Assembly: GCA_037044905.1 (NCBI GenBank)
Contig: JBAOKB010000061.1
Coordinates: 1 to 64,000, forward strand
Direction: 5' to 3'
Length of the DNA stretch: 64,000 nt
DNA from: Hortaea werneckii
Taxonomy: Eukaryota > Ascomycota > Dothideomycetes > Mycosphaerellales > Teratosphaeriaceae
Numbering within the stretch: position 1 is the first letter of the stretch; every line of letters starts with the position of its first letter. A model generated the notes under the pieces. The model was not told the origin of the DNA, did no database searches, and worked only from the letters and a program-made list of their open reading frames with translations. A program made the position numbers and the translations under genes. Below are positions 35,701 to 45,353 of this stretch, one piece after another.

Positions 35701-38183
35701 GGAGCAAACTAGTATTCCAAGATTGATCTACGAGACGCATTCTACGCCGTACGAATAGCTAAGGGAGAAGAATGGAAAACAGCCTTTAGGACGCGCTATA
35801 GACTCTATTAATTTCGAGTCATGCCAATGGGACTTACGAACGCCCTAGCGACGTGTTAGCAACTCGTTAACGATGTGTTACGAGACCTACTCGACATTAC
35901 AACGATAGCCTATGTCGATGACATCTTAATCTTTACCCGCGGAAGCCGAGAACAACACACTAAAGACGTACAAGCAGTGCTAGAACGACTTAGCACAGTG
36001 GACTTTAAGACCGCACCCGAGAAATGTAAATTCTACAAGAAGGAAATCGAATTCCTAGGATTTATTATTAACACTACTGGAATCAAGATGGACCCTAAGA
36101 AAGTACAATCCATCGAGGAATAGCTAACACCGAAAACTGTTAAGGATATCCAAGCCTTTCTAGGACTCGCAAACTACAATCGAAAGTTTGTCGAAGGATA
36201 CTCTAAACTCGCGACTCCACTTACTAGTCTTACGAAGAAAGACATTAAGTTCGTGTGGACAGAAAAGCAGGAAAAAGCATTCTAACAACTTAAGAAAGCA
36301 TGCATACAATCACTAACGCTTATGCTGTTCGATACAAAGAAACTAGTACAAGTCGAAACCGACGCATCCGATTTAGCAATAGGTGCTTGCCTTACTTAAG
36401 AACATAACGGCAAAAGACACCTAGTAGCGTACTACTTAAGAAAGATGACGCTAGCGGAGCAGAACTACGAGATTTACGACAAGGAACTGCTAGCAATTGT
36501 TGCAGCATTGCGACACTAGAGAGTTTACTGCGAAGGAGCTATAGGACTAACGATATACACCGACCACAAGAACCTTTAATACTTTACAACTACTAAGGAT
36601 CTATTACGTCGACATTGTAGATGGTTAGAGCTACTCGGACAATACAAGTTCGATATCTAGTATACACTAGGAAAAGACAATGGGCGCGCAGATGCGTTAA
36701 GTAGAAGAAGCGACTACATAGAAGGCAAAGAGCAAACTTCGAAAGCATTGCTTAAAATCAACAAGAATGGAAGCCTTACTACAAATACAAAGGAGTTTAA
36801 CAACATACTCTAGGTACTACGGGACGACAAAGAAGAATTCCCGATTAAACATGGAAAGTACTAGGTTCCACTAGCAAAGGAACACGAATACATTAAAGAC
36901 TACTATAATAGCCAAACAACAGGACACCTAGGAATAGCTAGAACAACAGATTTAATTAGACGAAACTTTACCTTCCTACAGATGTAGAAGAAGGTTGCCG
37001 ACTACATTAAATAGTGCGACAGTTGCTAGAAGAATAAGGCATTACGACATGCGAAATATAGTAATCTCTAGTTCCGAGAACCCTCGGATACACTATAGAG
37101 AGAAGTTACAATAGACTTTATTACGAAGTTACCGGCATCTAAGGACCCCGCAACAGGAGTCGTCTACGATTTAATACTTGTTATAGTAGACACCTTAACC
37201 AAGTATGCACATTTCATACCGTGCAAGGAATTAATAGCAGCTATGGAACTCGCATACCTCGTACTAGACAGGCTAATTAGACATTATGGAATTCTAGAAA
37301 GCTTTATTACAGACAGAGATAAGCTGTTTACATCGAATTTCTAGAAATCTCTTATAGGACAAATTAGAATTAAGCACAAGTTATCGACAGCATTCTACCT
37401 AGAGACAGATGGTTAGACTAAAAGGACAAATTAGTTACTCGAAGCATATTTACGGCACTACGTTAATTACGCACAAAACAATTGGGTTTCATTGTTACTA
37501 ATGGCGCAACTAGCGTTAAACAATAACGCATTAGAGACAACGAGAGAATCGCCATTTTTCCTTAATTATGGAAAAGCACCTAATATGTTCATGGAACCAA
37601 GGACGTTAGTAAGAGCCGACAAAGCCATAGTTATGGCCGGAGAATTACAAAAGGCACATAGAACTGCCTAAGACGCAATCCGACATTCGCAATAGCGAAT
37701 TTAGAAGCAGCGGTTTAAAGAATCAAAAACGGCACCTTAGCTTAAGAAGGGGGATAAGGTGTATCTTCTAACGAAGAACCTAAAAACAAAGCGGAAGACA
37801 AAGAAATTGGATTACGTCAAAGTCGGACCATTTTTAATTGCCGAACAGAAGGGCATAGTTAGCTACCGACTCGAGCTTCCACCGGACGCAAAGATCCATC
37901 TAGTGTTCCACATATCCTTGTTAGAACCCGCACACCCTAGCGCCACGCTGCAAACTACGTTCCACTACTAGGAGCAAGAAGACGACGAGTATGAAGTCGA
38001 AAAGATCGTAGACTACGACAGGAATAGTTAGCGATACCTCATTAAGTAGAAAGGATACCCTAGCGACGAAAATACATGGGAACTACTTACTAATCTTAAT
38101 TGCCCGAAGTTGCTACACTAGTACTACCGGAGAAGGAAAGGGATTAATCCATATTCCCTAGGGTCTCTATTATTAGGGGAGTA
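32729..38183 (+). pseudogene. Decayed gag-pol of element D
   Basis: Starts at the ATG equivalent to A gag (MAPND, then many TAG/TAA). Recognisable: CCHC knuckle near 33.53 kb (CYNCHKIGHYARDC), protease DSGASGN region near 34.85 kb, RT YVDDILIFTRGSREQH near 35.9 kb, RNase H, integrase and chromodomain (KIVDYD, about 38.0 kb). Non-functional as a protein. Confidence 0.9.
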
Positions 38184-38608
38184 AGGCCCACAGTAGCAGC
38201 CGCCGTAGGACAATTCTCTTTAGCCTTAAACGCGCCCTCTGTATCCATTTCCGACGCAAGGCATTCGGCTTTCCGAGCCGCCCGACCTTTAGCTTAACGA
38301 AGGATCTTCTTGTTTCGCATTAACCGAGCTATTACAGTAGCCAACAGCTCTTTATCCTTATCTACCTTGCGCTAATACTCTTCTCGAGTTCGGTTAAGAG
38401 ACTCCCAAGACATATTGACACATTTCTTGCCCTAACAGACACATTCGGAATACCGAAGGTTAGTTAAGTCCGACATAATAATGCAAAGATAATTGTGTGT
38501 GGAGTAGCGTTTATACGGAAAGAAGACAGGGCGACCGTTCCTTTTAATTTTAGCAGCAAGACGCGAGCGCCTTTTCTTAGAAGAAGAAGTTTCTAGTTGC
38601 AGAGACAT
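38096..38608 (-). pseudogene. Antisense zinc-cluster ORF, class 1 (D element), decayed
   Basis: 171 codons opposite to pol, directly inside the 3' LTR. Homologous to the ORF at 41468-41977 (RNGRPVFFP, then KKCVNMSWESL, then ARLMRNKKILR), with several RIP-type nonsense codons and three cluster cysteines changed to Tyr. It differs from the A copy also at many sites that are not RIP-type, so the two lineages were separate before decay. Confidence 0.8.
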
Positions 38609-38705
38609 CGTAGAAAGGGAGACTACTACAAACTATTACAAAAGGAACGCGGGGGACGGCGACATTATAAGCTTTAGGGACGAAGCTAGGCTAGAAGGGG
38701 GATAG

Positions 38706-39107
38706 TGTTACGAACACGATTACGAGACGGTTGGACCCGAAGCGATTAGCTAGTAAGAACTAAAGCGAGATAGGGTCACGTGACCAATATGCAGGTAAGC
38801 GCTACCTTAGCAGGCGACCGACTGCATATGTGCAAGTAAGCGACTAGTCGACGAGCGACTAGGCGATTACTAAGCGACTAGTCGACTAGCGATTAAGCGA
38901 CTAGATATATGAAGACACGAATCTCTTATGTATATAGCTAGGCACGCTTCTTATTAGGAGTTCGTGTGTTTAACTTATGTTGCAATCCGACTGTTAGGTA
39001 GAGACCCAACAGCCTTGTTACAATTAGTTATCCCACAACCTAGTTGTCTTAACACATCTGTTCTAAAGAGCTCTAAACCCGTAACACTACTTCGTAGGGT
39101 CGCAACA
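38706..39107 (+). repeat. 3' LTR of element D
   Basis: 402 bp, matches 32288-32689 except scattered transitions; preceded by the polypurine tract. Confidence 0.92.
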
Positions 39108-40156
39108 ATACTATAGAGAGAAGCTACGATAGACTTTATTACTAAATTACTAGCATCTAATAACCCGGCTACCGGAGTAATTTATGATTTAATACTTGTT
39201 ATAGTAGATACCTTAACCAAGTACGCACATTTTATACCGTACAAGGAATTAATAATAGCTATAGAACTCGCATACCTTATACTAGACAGGCTTATTAGAC
39301 ATTATAGAATTCTAGAGAGTTTTATTACCGACAGAGATAAGCTATTTACATCGAACTTCTAGAAATCTCTTATGGGACAGATTAAAATTAGACATAAACT
39401 ATCGATGGCATTCTACCTAGAAACAGATAGTTAGACTAAAAGGACAAATTAGTTACTCGAGGCATACTTACAGTACTATGTTAACTTTGCACAAAACAAT
39501 TAGGTTGCATTACTACCGATGGCACAACTAGCATTAAACAATAATGCTTTAGAGACAACGAAAGAATCGCCATTTTTTCTTAATTACGGAAAGACACCTA
39601 ACCTAATTATAGAACTAAGAACGTTAGTAAAAGCCGACAAAGCTATAGTTATAGTAGGAGAGTTGCAAAAGGCACACGCAACTACCCGAGATATAATCCG
39701 ACATTCGCAATAGCGAATTTAGAAATAGCGATTTAAGGAATCAAAAACGGCACCTTAGCTTAAGAAGGGGGATAAGGTATACCTTTTAACGAAGAACCTA
39801 AAGACAAAGCGGAAAACGAAAAAACTAGATTATGTTAAGGTCGGACCATTTTTGATTACTAAACGAAAAGGGACAGTTAGCTACCGACTCGAACTTCTAC
39901 TAGATGCCAAAATTTATCTAGTATTCTACATATCCTTGTTAGAACTAGCACACCCCGACGCCACGCTACAAACAACGTTTAACTACTAGGAACAAGAGGA
40001 CGACGAATATAAAAACGAAAGAATTATGGACTATAACAAAAGGAGTTAGCGATATCTCATTAAGTAGAAAGGATACCCTAGTAATAAAAACACATAGGAA
40101 CCACTTACTAATCTTAACTACCCGAGGCTACTACGCCGTTATTACTAGGGTCGTTA
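39108..40156 (+). pseudogene. C-type pol 3' fragment (integrase to chromodomain)
   Basis: Forward-strand pol tail beginning abruptly at the D element boundary inside the integrase core and ending after a chromodomain-like region. Heavily RIP-damaged; only a 64-codon stretch (39519-39713) stays open. Confidence 0.82.
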
Positions 40157-40665
40157 AGAAGGACGCCCCAAAATGAGTTAGGAACACCCTCTAGAGCACT
40201 CTACGTCCCGGTACTAAGCTATAGACTAGAGAGGAGAGACGGGTCGTCCGGAAATGAGATTTCCTAGGCCTCCTCTTACTCGAGCTCTTAAATCGACCGC
40301 TCTTCGATAGCTATCGCTTTAGCCGCCTTAGAGTCTAACAGGTCCATCTATTAACGAAGACGCTATTCTTTCGTACGAGCCGCACGAAGACTCTTAAGAA
40401 GTCTCTCTTAGGAAGCGAGAGCTTCGTCTATTCCCTTGCGCAATTTTTCCTTCTTAGAAATTAGACGACGAAACTCTAACTAAGTGACCCAAACATCGCA
40501 CCGCTAATTGCGACGGTTACACTCTCTATACCGGCCTAATTTAACATAGACCCGACACACCCGGTTATGCCGCACACAAGTACTACATTTCTAAACCATC
40601 TCTTCTCCGAATTGGTCGATGAGTTTAGTAAGGTTATGTCGACGAATAGTGCTTGCCTTCGGCAT
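40114..40665 (-). pseudogene. Antisense zinc-cluster ORF, class 2 (C element), decayed
   Basis: 184 codons from MPKASTIRRHNLTKLIDQFG on the strand opposite to pol. The cysteine pattern is C-x2-C-x6-C-x8-Y-x2-C-x6-C: Zn2Cys6 spacing with one Cys position now Tyr. It is followed by a charged helical region (EFRRLISKKEKLRKGIDEAL). Several in-frame stops. It overlaps the end of pol by 43 bp on the other strand, as in class 1. Confidence 0.7.
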
Positions 40666-40748
40666 AGTAGGCCATAATAATGAAAGATAGAGAGAGTAGA
40701 TTACAAGGTTAAAGCTTAGAGGACTAAGCTAGGACAGGAAGGGAATAG

Positions 40749-40967
40749 TGTTACGAACACGTAAAATAGGGAATTTAATTGGACAGGATAGGACAGACGC
40801 TAGCGGAATAGACATGGCTAAGCGGAGTTACGTCCTAAAGAATTACGAGACATAGAGCACCTATAGTTACGTAAGTAGAGCGCTCTATAATCCGTAGGCG
40901 CAGAGTAGCAGAACGCTCTATAATCTGTAGGAGTAGAGTAACGGAGCACGTTACATAAAGACACGAA
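40749..40967 (+). repeat. LTR type C, left part (split by the young A element)
   Basis: Begins TGTTACGAACACGTAAAATA after the polypurine tract ggaagggaatag; continues at 47770-47955 beyond the inserted A element. 219 + 186 = 405 bp, the full C-type length. Confidence 0.93.
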
Positions 40968-41369
40968 TGTTGCGACCCTACGAAGTAGTGTCACGGATTT
41001 AGAGCTCGTTGGAACAGATGTGTCAAGACAACTGGGTTGTGGGATAACTAATTGTGACAAGGCTGTTGGTTCTCTACCTAACAGTCGGATTGCAACATGA
41101 GTTGAACACACGAACTCCTAACGAGAAACATGCCTAGTTATATACATAAGAGATTCGTGTCTTCATGCAATAGTTCGCTAGGTCGCTTAGCGGTCCGGCG
41201 CTCCAAGGTCGCCGGGTCGCTCGTCGACCGGTCGGCCTCTTGCATATATGCAGTGGTTCGCCTGCCAAGGCAGCGCTCTCCTGCATACTGATCACGTGAC
41301 CTTTCCTTGCTCCAGTCCTTACTGGCCAATCGCTTCGGGTTCGAGCGTCCCGTGACCGTGTTCGTAACA
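40968..41369 (-). repeat. 3' LTR of element A
   Basis: TGTTGCGACC...TTCGTAACA on the plus strand. The U3 half holds ggtcgc-like units, CGGTCCGG at 41191-41198, CCGGTCGG at 41228-41235, and TCACGTGA at 41292-41299. Its plus-strand outer edge lies 98 bp upstream of the antisense ORF start. Confidence 0.95.
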
Positions 41370-41382
41370 CCATCCCTCTTCC
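41370..41382 (-). other. Polypurine tract of element A
   Basis: Minus-strand GGAAGAGGGATGG directly next to the 3' LTR, the expected plus-strand DNA primer. Confidence 0.85.
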
Positions 41383-41467
41383 AGTCTAGCTTCGTCCCTA
41401 AAGCTTATGATGTCGCGATCCCCGCGATTCTTAGTTTCCGTAGTTTGGTCCACCTTGTTCTCATAAG

Positions 41468-41977
41468 ATGTCGTCTTCTTCAGAGGTTTCTCTTTCTAAG
41501 ACAAAGCGCTTGCGTCTTGCGAACGAAATCGAAAGAAACGGTCGCCCAGTATTCTTTCCGTGCGAACGCTGTTCTTTGCACAACCATCTTTGTATCGCCA
41601 TGTCCAACTCATCCAACCTCCGGTGCTCCGAGTGCGTGCGGCAGGGCAAGAAATGTGTGAACATGTCTTGGGAGTCCCTTGACAAGACTCGAGAGGAGTA
41701 CCAGCGCAAGGTCGACGAGGACGAGGAACTGCTGGCCGTCGTAATGGCTCGGTTAATGCGAAACAAGAAGATTCTTCGTCAAGCTAAGGGTCGGGCGGCT
41801 CGGAAGGCCGAATGTCTTGCGTCGGAAATGGAGGCTGAAGGTGCCTTCGAAACTGATAACTGTCCTGCGGCGGCTGCTACCATGGGTCTTACTCCTTTGA
41901 TGATGGAAACGCTCGGAAACATGGATCAATCCGTTAACTTTTCCGGCGGTACTGGCGTAGCATCTTCGGGCAGTTAA
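41468..41977 (+). CDS. Intact antisense ORF: Zn2Cys6 zinc cluster plus coiled coil (class 1)
   Basis: 169 aa, on the strand opposite to gag-pol, between the end of pol and the 3' LTR. Residues 1-30 are basic (SKTKRLRLANEIERNGRPVF). Cysteines at 32, 35, 42, 53, 56 and 63 give C-x2-C-x6-C-x10-C-x2-C-x6-C, exactly the spacing of fungal Gal4-type binuclear zinc clusters. Residues about 70-122 are charged and helical (TREEYQRKVDEDEELLAVVM, then LMRNKKILRQAKGRAARKAE), a likely coiled-coil dimer region. The tail is Ala/Met-rich with no domain. It overlaps pol by 44 bp at the 3' ends. All Gln and Trp codons are intact, unlike gag-pol in the same copy. By family, a DNA-binding regulator is the obvious guess; expression and function are inferred, not shown. 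It could also be a chance-conserved reverse frame, but that is unlikely because it lies mostly outside pol. Confidence 0.8.
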   Translation: MSSSSEVSLSKTKRLRLANEIERNGRPVFFPCERCSLHNHLCIAMSNSSNLRCSECVRQGKKCVNMSWESLDKTREEYQRKVDEDEELLAVVMARLMRNKKILRQAKGRAARKAECLASEMEAEGAFETDNCPAAAATMGLTPLMMETLGNMDQSVNFSGGTGVASSGS

Positions 41978-44900
41978 GATTGGTGAGTGGTCCCCATGTG
42001 TTTTCCTTACTGGGATACCCCTTCCATTTGATAAGGTATCGCTGACTTTTCTTGTCGTAGTCTACGATCCTTTCGACTTCGTACTCGTCGTCTTCTTGTT
42101 CCTGGTAATGGAACGTTGTTTGCAGCGTGGCGTCGGGGTGTGCGGGTTCCAATAAGGATACATGGAATACTGGATGGATCTTAGCGTCTGGTGGAAGTTT
42201 AAGTCGGTAGCTGACTGCTCCTTTCTGTTCGGCAATCAAAAATGGTCCGACCTTAACATGATCCAGTTTCTTTGTTTTCCGCTTTGTCTTCAGGTTCTTC
42301 GTCAGAAGGTATACCTTATCCCCCTTCCTAAGCTGAGGTGCCAATTTTGATTCCTTAAATCGCTGCTTCTGTATTCGCTGTTGCGAATGTCGGATTGCAT
42401 CTTGGGCAGTCTTGTGTGCCTTTTGCAATTCTCCTGCCATAAGTATGGCTCTGTCGGCTCTTACTAACGTCCTTGGTTCCATGAATAAATTGGGCGTCTT
42501 TCCGTAGTTGAGGAAAAATGGCGTTTGTCGTGTTGTCTCCGACGCATTATTGTTCAATGCTAGTTGTGCCATTGGTAGTAGTGCAACCCAATTATCTTGT
42601 GCGTAGTTGACGTAGTGCCGTAAATATGTTTCGAGTGACTGATTTGTCCTTTCAGTCTGACCATCCGTCTCTAGGTGGAATGCTGTCGATAGCTTGTGTT
42701 TTATTCCAATTTGTCCCATGAGCGATTTCCAGAAGTTTGATGTAAACAGCTTATCTCTGTCGGTGATAAAGCTTTCTGGAATTCCATGATGTCTAATTAG
42801 CCTGTCCAGTATGAGGTGTGCGAGTTCCATGGCTGTCATTGATTCTTCGCATGGTACGAAGTGTGCATACTTGGTCAAAGTGTCTACCATAACAAGTATT
42901 GAATCATAAATGACTCCTGTGGCTGGGTCCTTGGATGCTGGCAACTTCGTGATGAAGTCCATCGTAACCTCTCTCCATGGCGTGTCCGACGGTTCTCGGA
43001 ACTGGAGATTGCCATACTTTGCATGTCGTAATGCCTTGTTCTTTTGGCAACTGTCGCATTGTTTGATGTAATCGGTAACCTTCTTTCGCATCTGTGGAAA
43101 GGCAAAGTTCCGTCTAATCAAGTCGATCGTTCTCGTTATTCCTGGGTGTCCTATGGTTCGGCTATCATGGTGGTCTTTAATACATTCGTATTCCTTTTCT
43201 GGTGGAACTTGGTACTTCCCATGTTCGATGGGGAACTCTTCTTGTTCATCTCGTAGAACTCGGAGTATGTGGTTGAACTCCTGTGTGTTCGTGGTAAGGC
43301 TCCCGTCTCTGTTGACTTTGAGCATTGCTTTTGGGTTTTGCTCTTTTCCTTCCATGTAGTCGCTTCGTCTGCTTAGCGCATCTGCGCGCCCATTGTCTTT
43401 TCCTGGCGTATACTGGATATCGAACTTGTATTGTCCGAGTAGCTCTGACCATCTACACTGTCGACGCGATAGATCCTTGGTAGTTGTGAAGTATTGAAGG
43501 TTCTTGTGGTCGGTGTATATCGTCAGTCCTGTAGCTCCTTCACAGTAAACTCTCCAGTGTCGCAATGCTGCAACAATCGCTAACAGTTCTTTGTCATAAA
43601 TCTCGTAGTTCTGTTCCGCTGGCGTCATCTTTCTCGAGTAATACGTCACTGGGTGTCTCTTGCCATCATGTTCTTGAGTGAGGCAAGCACCTATCGCTAA
43701 GTCGGATGCGTCGGTTTCGACTTGTACTAGTTTCTTAGTGTCGAATAGCATGAGTGTTGGTGACTGTATGCATGCTTGCTTAAGTTGCTGGAATGCCTTT
43801 TCTTGCTTATCCGTCCACATGAATTTGGTGTCTTTCTTCGTAAGACTTGTAAGTGGGATTGCAAGCTTAGAGTATCCTTCGACAAACTTCCTGTTGTAGT
43901 TTGCGAGTCCTAAGAAGGCTTGGATATCCTTGACTGTCTTTGGCGTTGGCCATTCCTCGATGGATTGTACTTTCTTCGGGTCCATCTTGATTCCAGTAGT
44001 GCTGATGATGAATCCTAGGAATTCGATTTCCTTCCTGTAGAATTCACATTTCTCGGGTGCGGTCTTGAAGTCCACTGTGCTAAGTCGTTCTAGCACTGCT
44101 TGTACGTCTTTGGTATGTTGTTCTCGGCTTCCTCGGGTGAAGATCAAGATGTCGTCGACGTATGCTATGACGGTGATGTCTAGTAAGTCTCGTAGTACAT
44201 CATTAACGAGCTGCTAACATGTCGCTAGGGCGTTCGTAAGTCCCATTGGCATAACTCGAAATTGGTAGAGTCCGTAGCGTGTCCTAAAAGCTGTCTTCCA
44301 TTCTTCTCCCTTGGCCATTCGTACTGCGTAGAATGCGTCTCGTAGATCGATCTTTGAGTACCAGTTTGCTCCGGTAAGTCGATCCTGCATTTCTTCGATG
44401 TTGGGTAGTGGATATCGGTTTTTGACCGTGACTTCGTTAAGTCGTCGATAGTCGATTACCATTCGTAGTTTTCCTCCTTTCTTTGGAACGAACATTGCTG
44501 GTGAAGCGGCTGGCGATTGGGATTTCTCTATCCATCCCTTGTCGCTCTTCTCTTTCAGCCATCGTCGTTGCTCTTCGAGCTCTTTTTCGGATAACCTGTA
44601 TAGTGGCCCCCATGGTGGATCTTTGCCGGGCTGAAGTTGTATTCGGTGATCCCATGGTTGATGTCTAGGTAAGGCGGCTAATCCTTCCTCTTCCTGGAAG
44701 AGCGGTTTCCATATCTTAAACTCTTTAGGGATCTCTGGAGGTGCGTTAGTTCTCCCTTTATCTCTCACCTTATGACCTGGCTGGGCTAGCTTAGTGTCTG
44801 TGGAGACCATCTCCTTGCCGTTTCTATCGGAGTATGTTATCGGTTAACGTTCTAATTCACAGAACTGTCTTTCCTCATCTACCATCGCACGCTGTCGATG

Positions 44901-45353
44901 CGTAGGGTGGATGTCGGTAACGCAACCGCATCGCTCAAACTTAAGTACTCTTTTCCTCCAATCTATTAGAGGGTTGTGCTTTTCCAACCAAGGTGTCCCC
45001 ATCACGATGTCGTGACTAGCCATGTCAACGATATCCAGGCTAACAGTCTCGTGGTGCTGTTGGATAGCTAGGACTAGCGGCATTGTTTCGCTGTCCACTT
45101 CGGATAGAGATGATCCATCTGCGACCATCAATTCGTATCCGCCGTCTTTCTTTCGTCGGGTAGCGATCCCGTTTCGCTGGACAAAGCTGGTCGATATAAA
45201 GTTTCCGCTGGCTCCGGAATCGATCATAGCTTGTGTTGCGTGTCCATTGACAATGCATTTGGTACGGAATACCGGTGCTGCTAATGCTGTGGGAGCTTCG
45301 ATAATGTTTACTTCCTGGCGACTGCTCCTGTCGGCAGGGATCCTTCGTTTTTT
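41934..45353 (-). pseudogene. pol of element A (protease, RT, RNase H, integrase, chromodomain), two nonsense codons
   Basis: Read in the -1 frame from the slippery site. Protease with DSGASGNFIS near 45.2 kb; RT with FVPKKGGKLRMVIDYRRLNE and catalytic YVDDILIF; RNase H; integrase with HHCC zinc finger (ending CDSCQKNK) and DDE core (MVDTLTKYAHF, ITDRDKLFTSNF, DGQTERTNQ); and a C-terminal chromodomain (YEVERIVDYDKKSQRYLIKW, KGYPSKENTWGP) that marks a chromovirus and usually guides insertion to heterochromatin. Stops TAA at 44844-44846 and TAG at 44214-44216 interrupt it; each is one C-to-T change from CAA or CAG. Otherwise the frame is open. Confidence 0.93.

Larger units (their letters stand above)
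32288..39107 (+). mobile_element. Complete but decayed chromovirus element D, forward
   Basis: 6820 bp with 402-bp LTRs at 32288-32689 and 38706-39107. Full order: 5' LTR, gag, protease, RT, RNase H, integrase, chromodomain region, antisense ORF, polypurine tract (ggctagaagggggatag), 3' LTR. The frameshift heptamer AAAAAAC is at 34720-34726. The 5-bp flanks (aatcc / atact) do not match and the flanking pol pieces lie in opposite orientations, so the ends have been rearranged after insertion. Confidence 0.9.

Noticed and set aside
38821..38905. Repeated gcgactag units looking like a small CRISPR-like array in the D LTR
   Set aside because: Units are short, irregular and confined to the U3 of an LTR; this is promoter repeat structure in a eukaryotic element.
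40818..41111. 97-codon minus-strand frame across the C LTR/A LTR boundary
   Set aside because: Created by the nested insertion; no domain and no conservation expected.
41134..41373. 79-codon minus-strand frame inside the A LTR (also at 47529-47765)
   Set aside because: Lies wholly in LTR sequence, no motif, and open only because the LTR is young.
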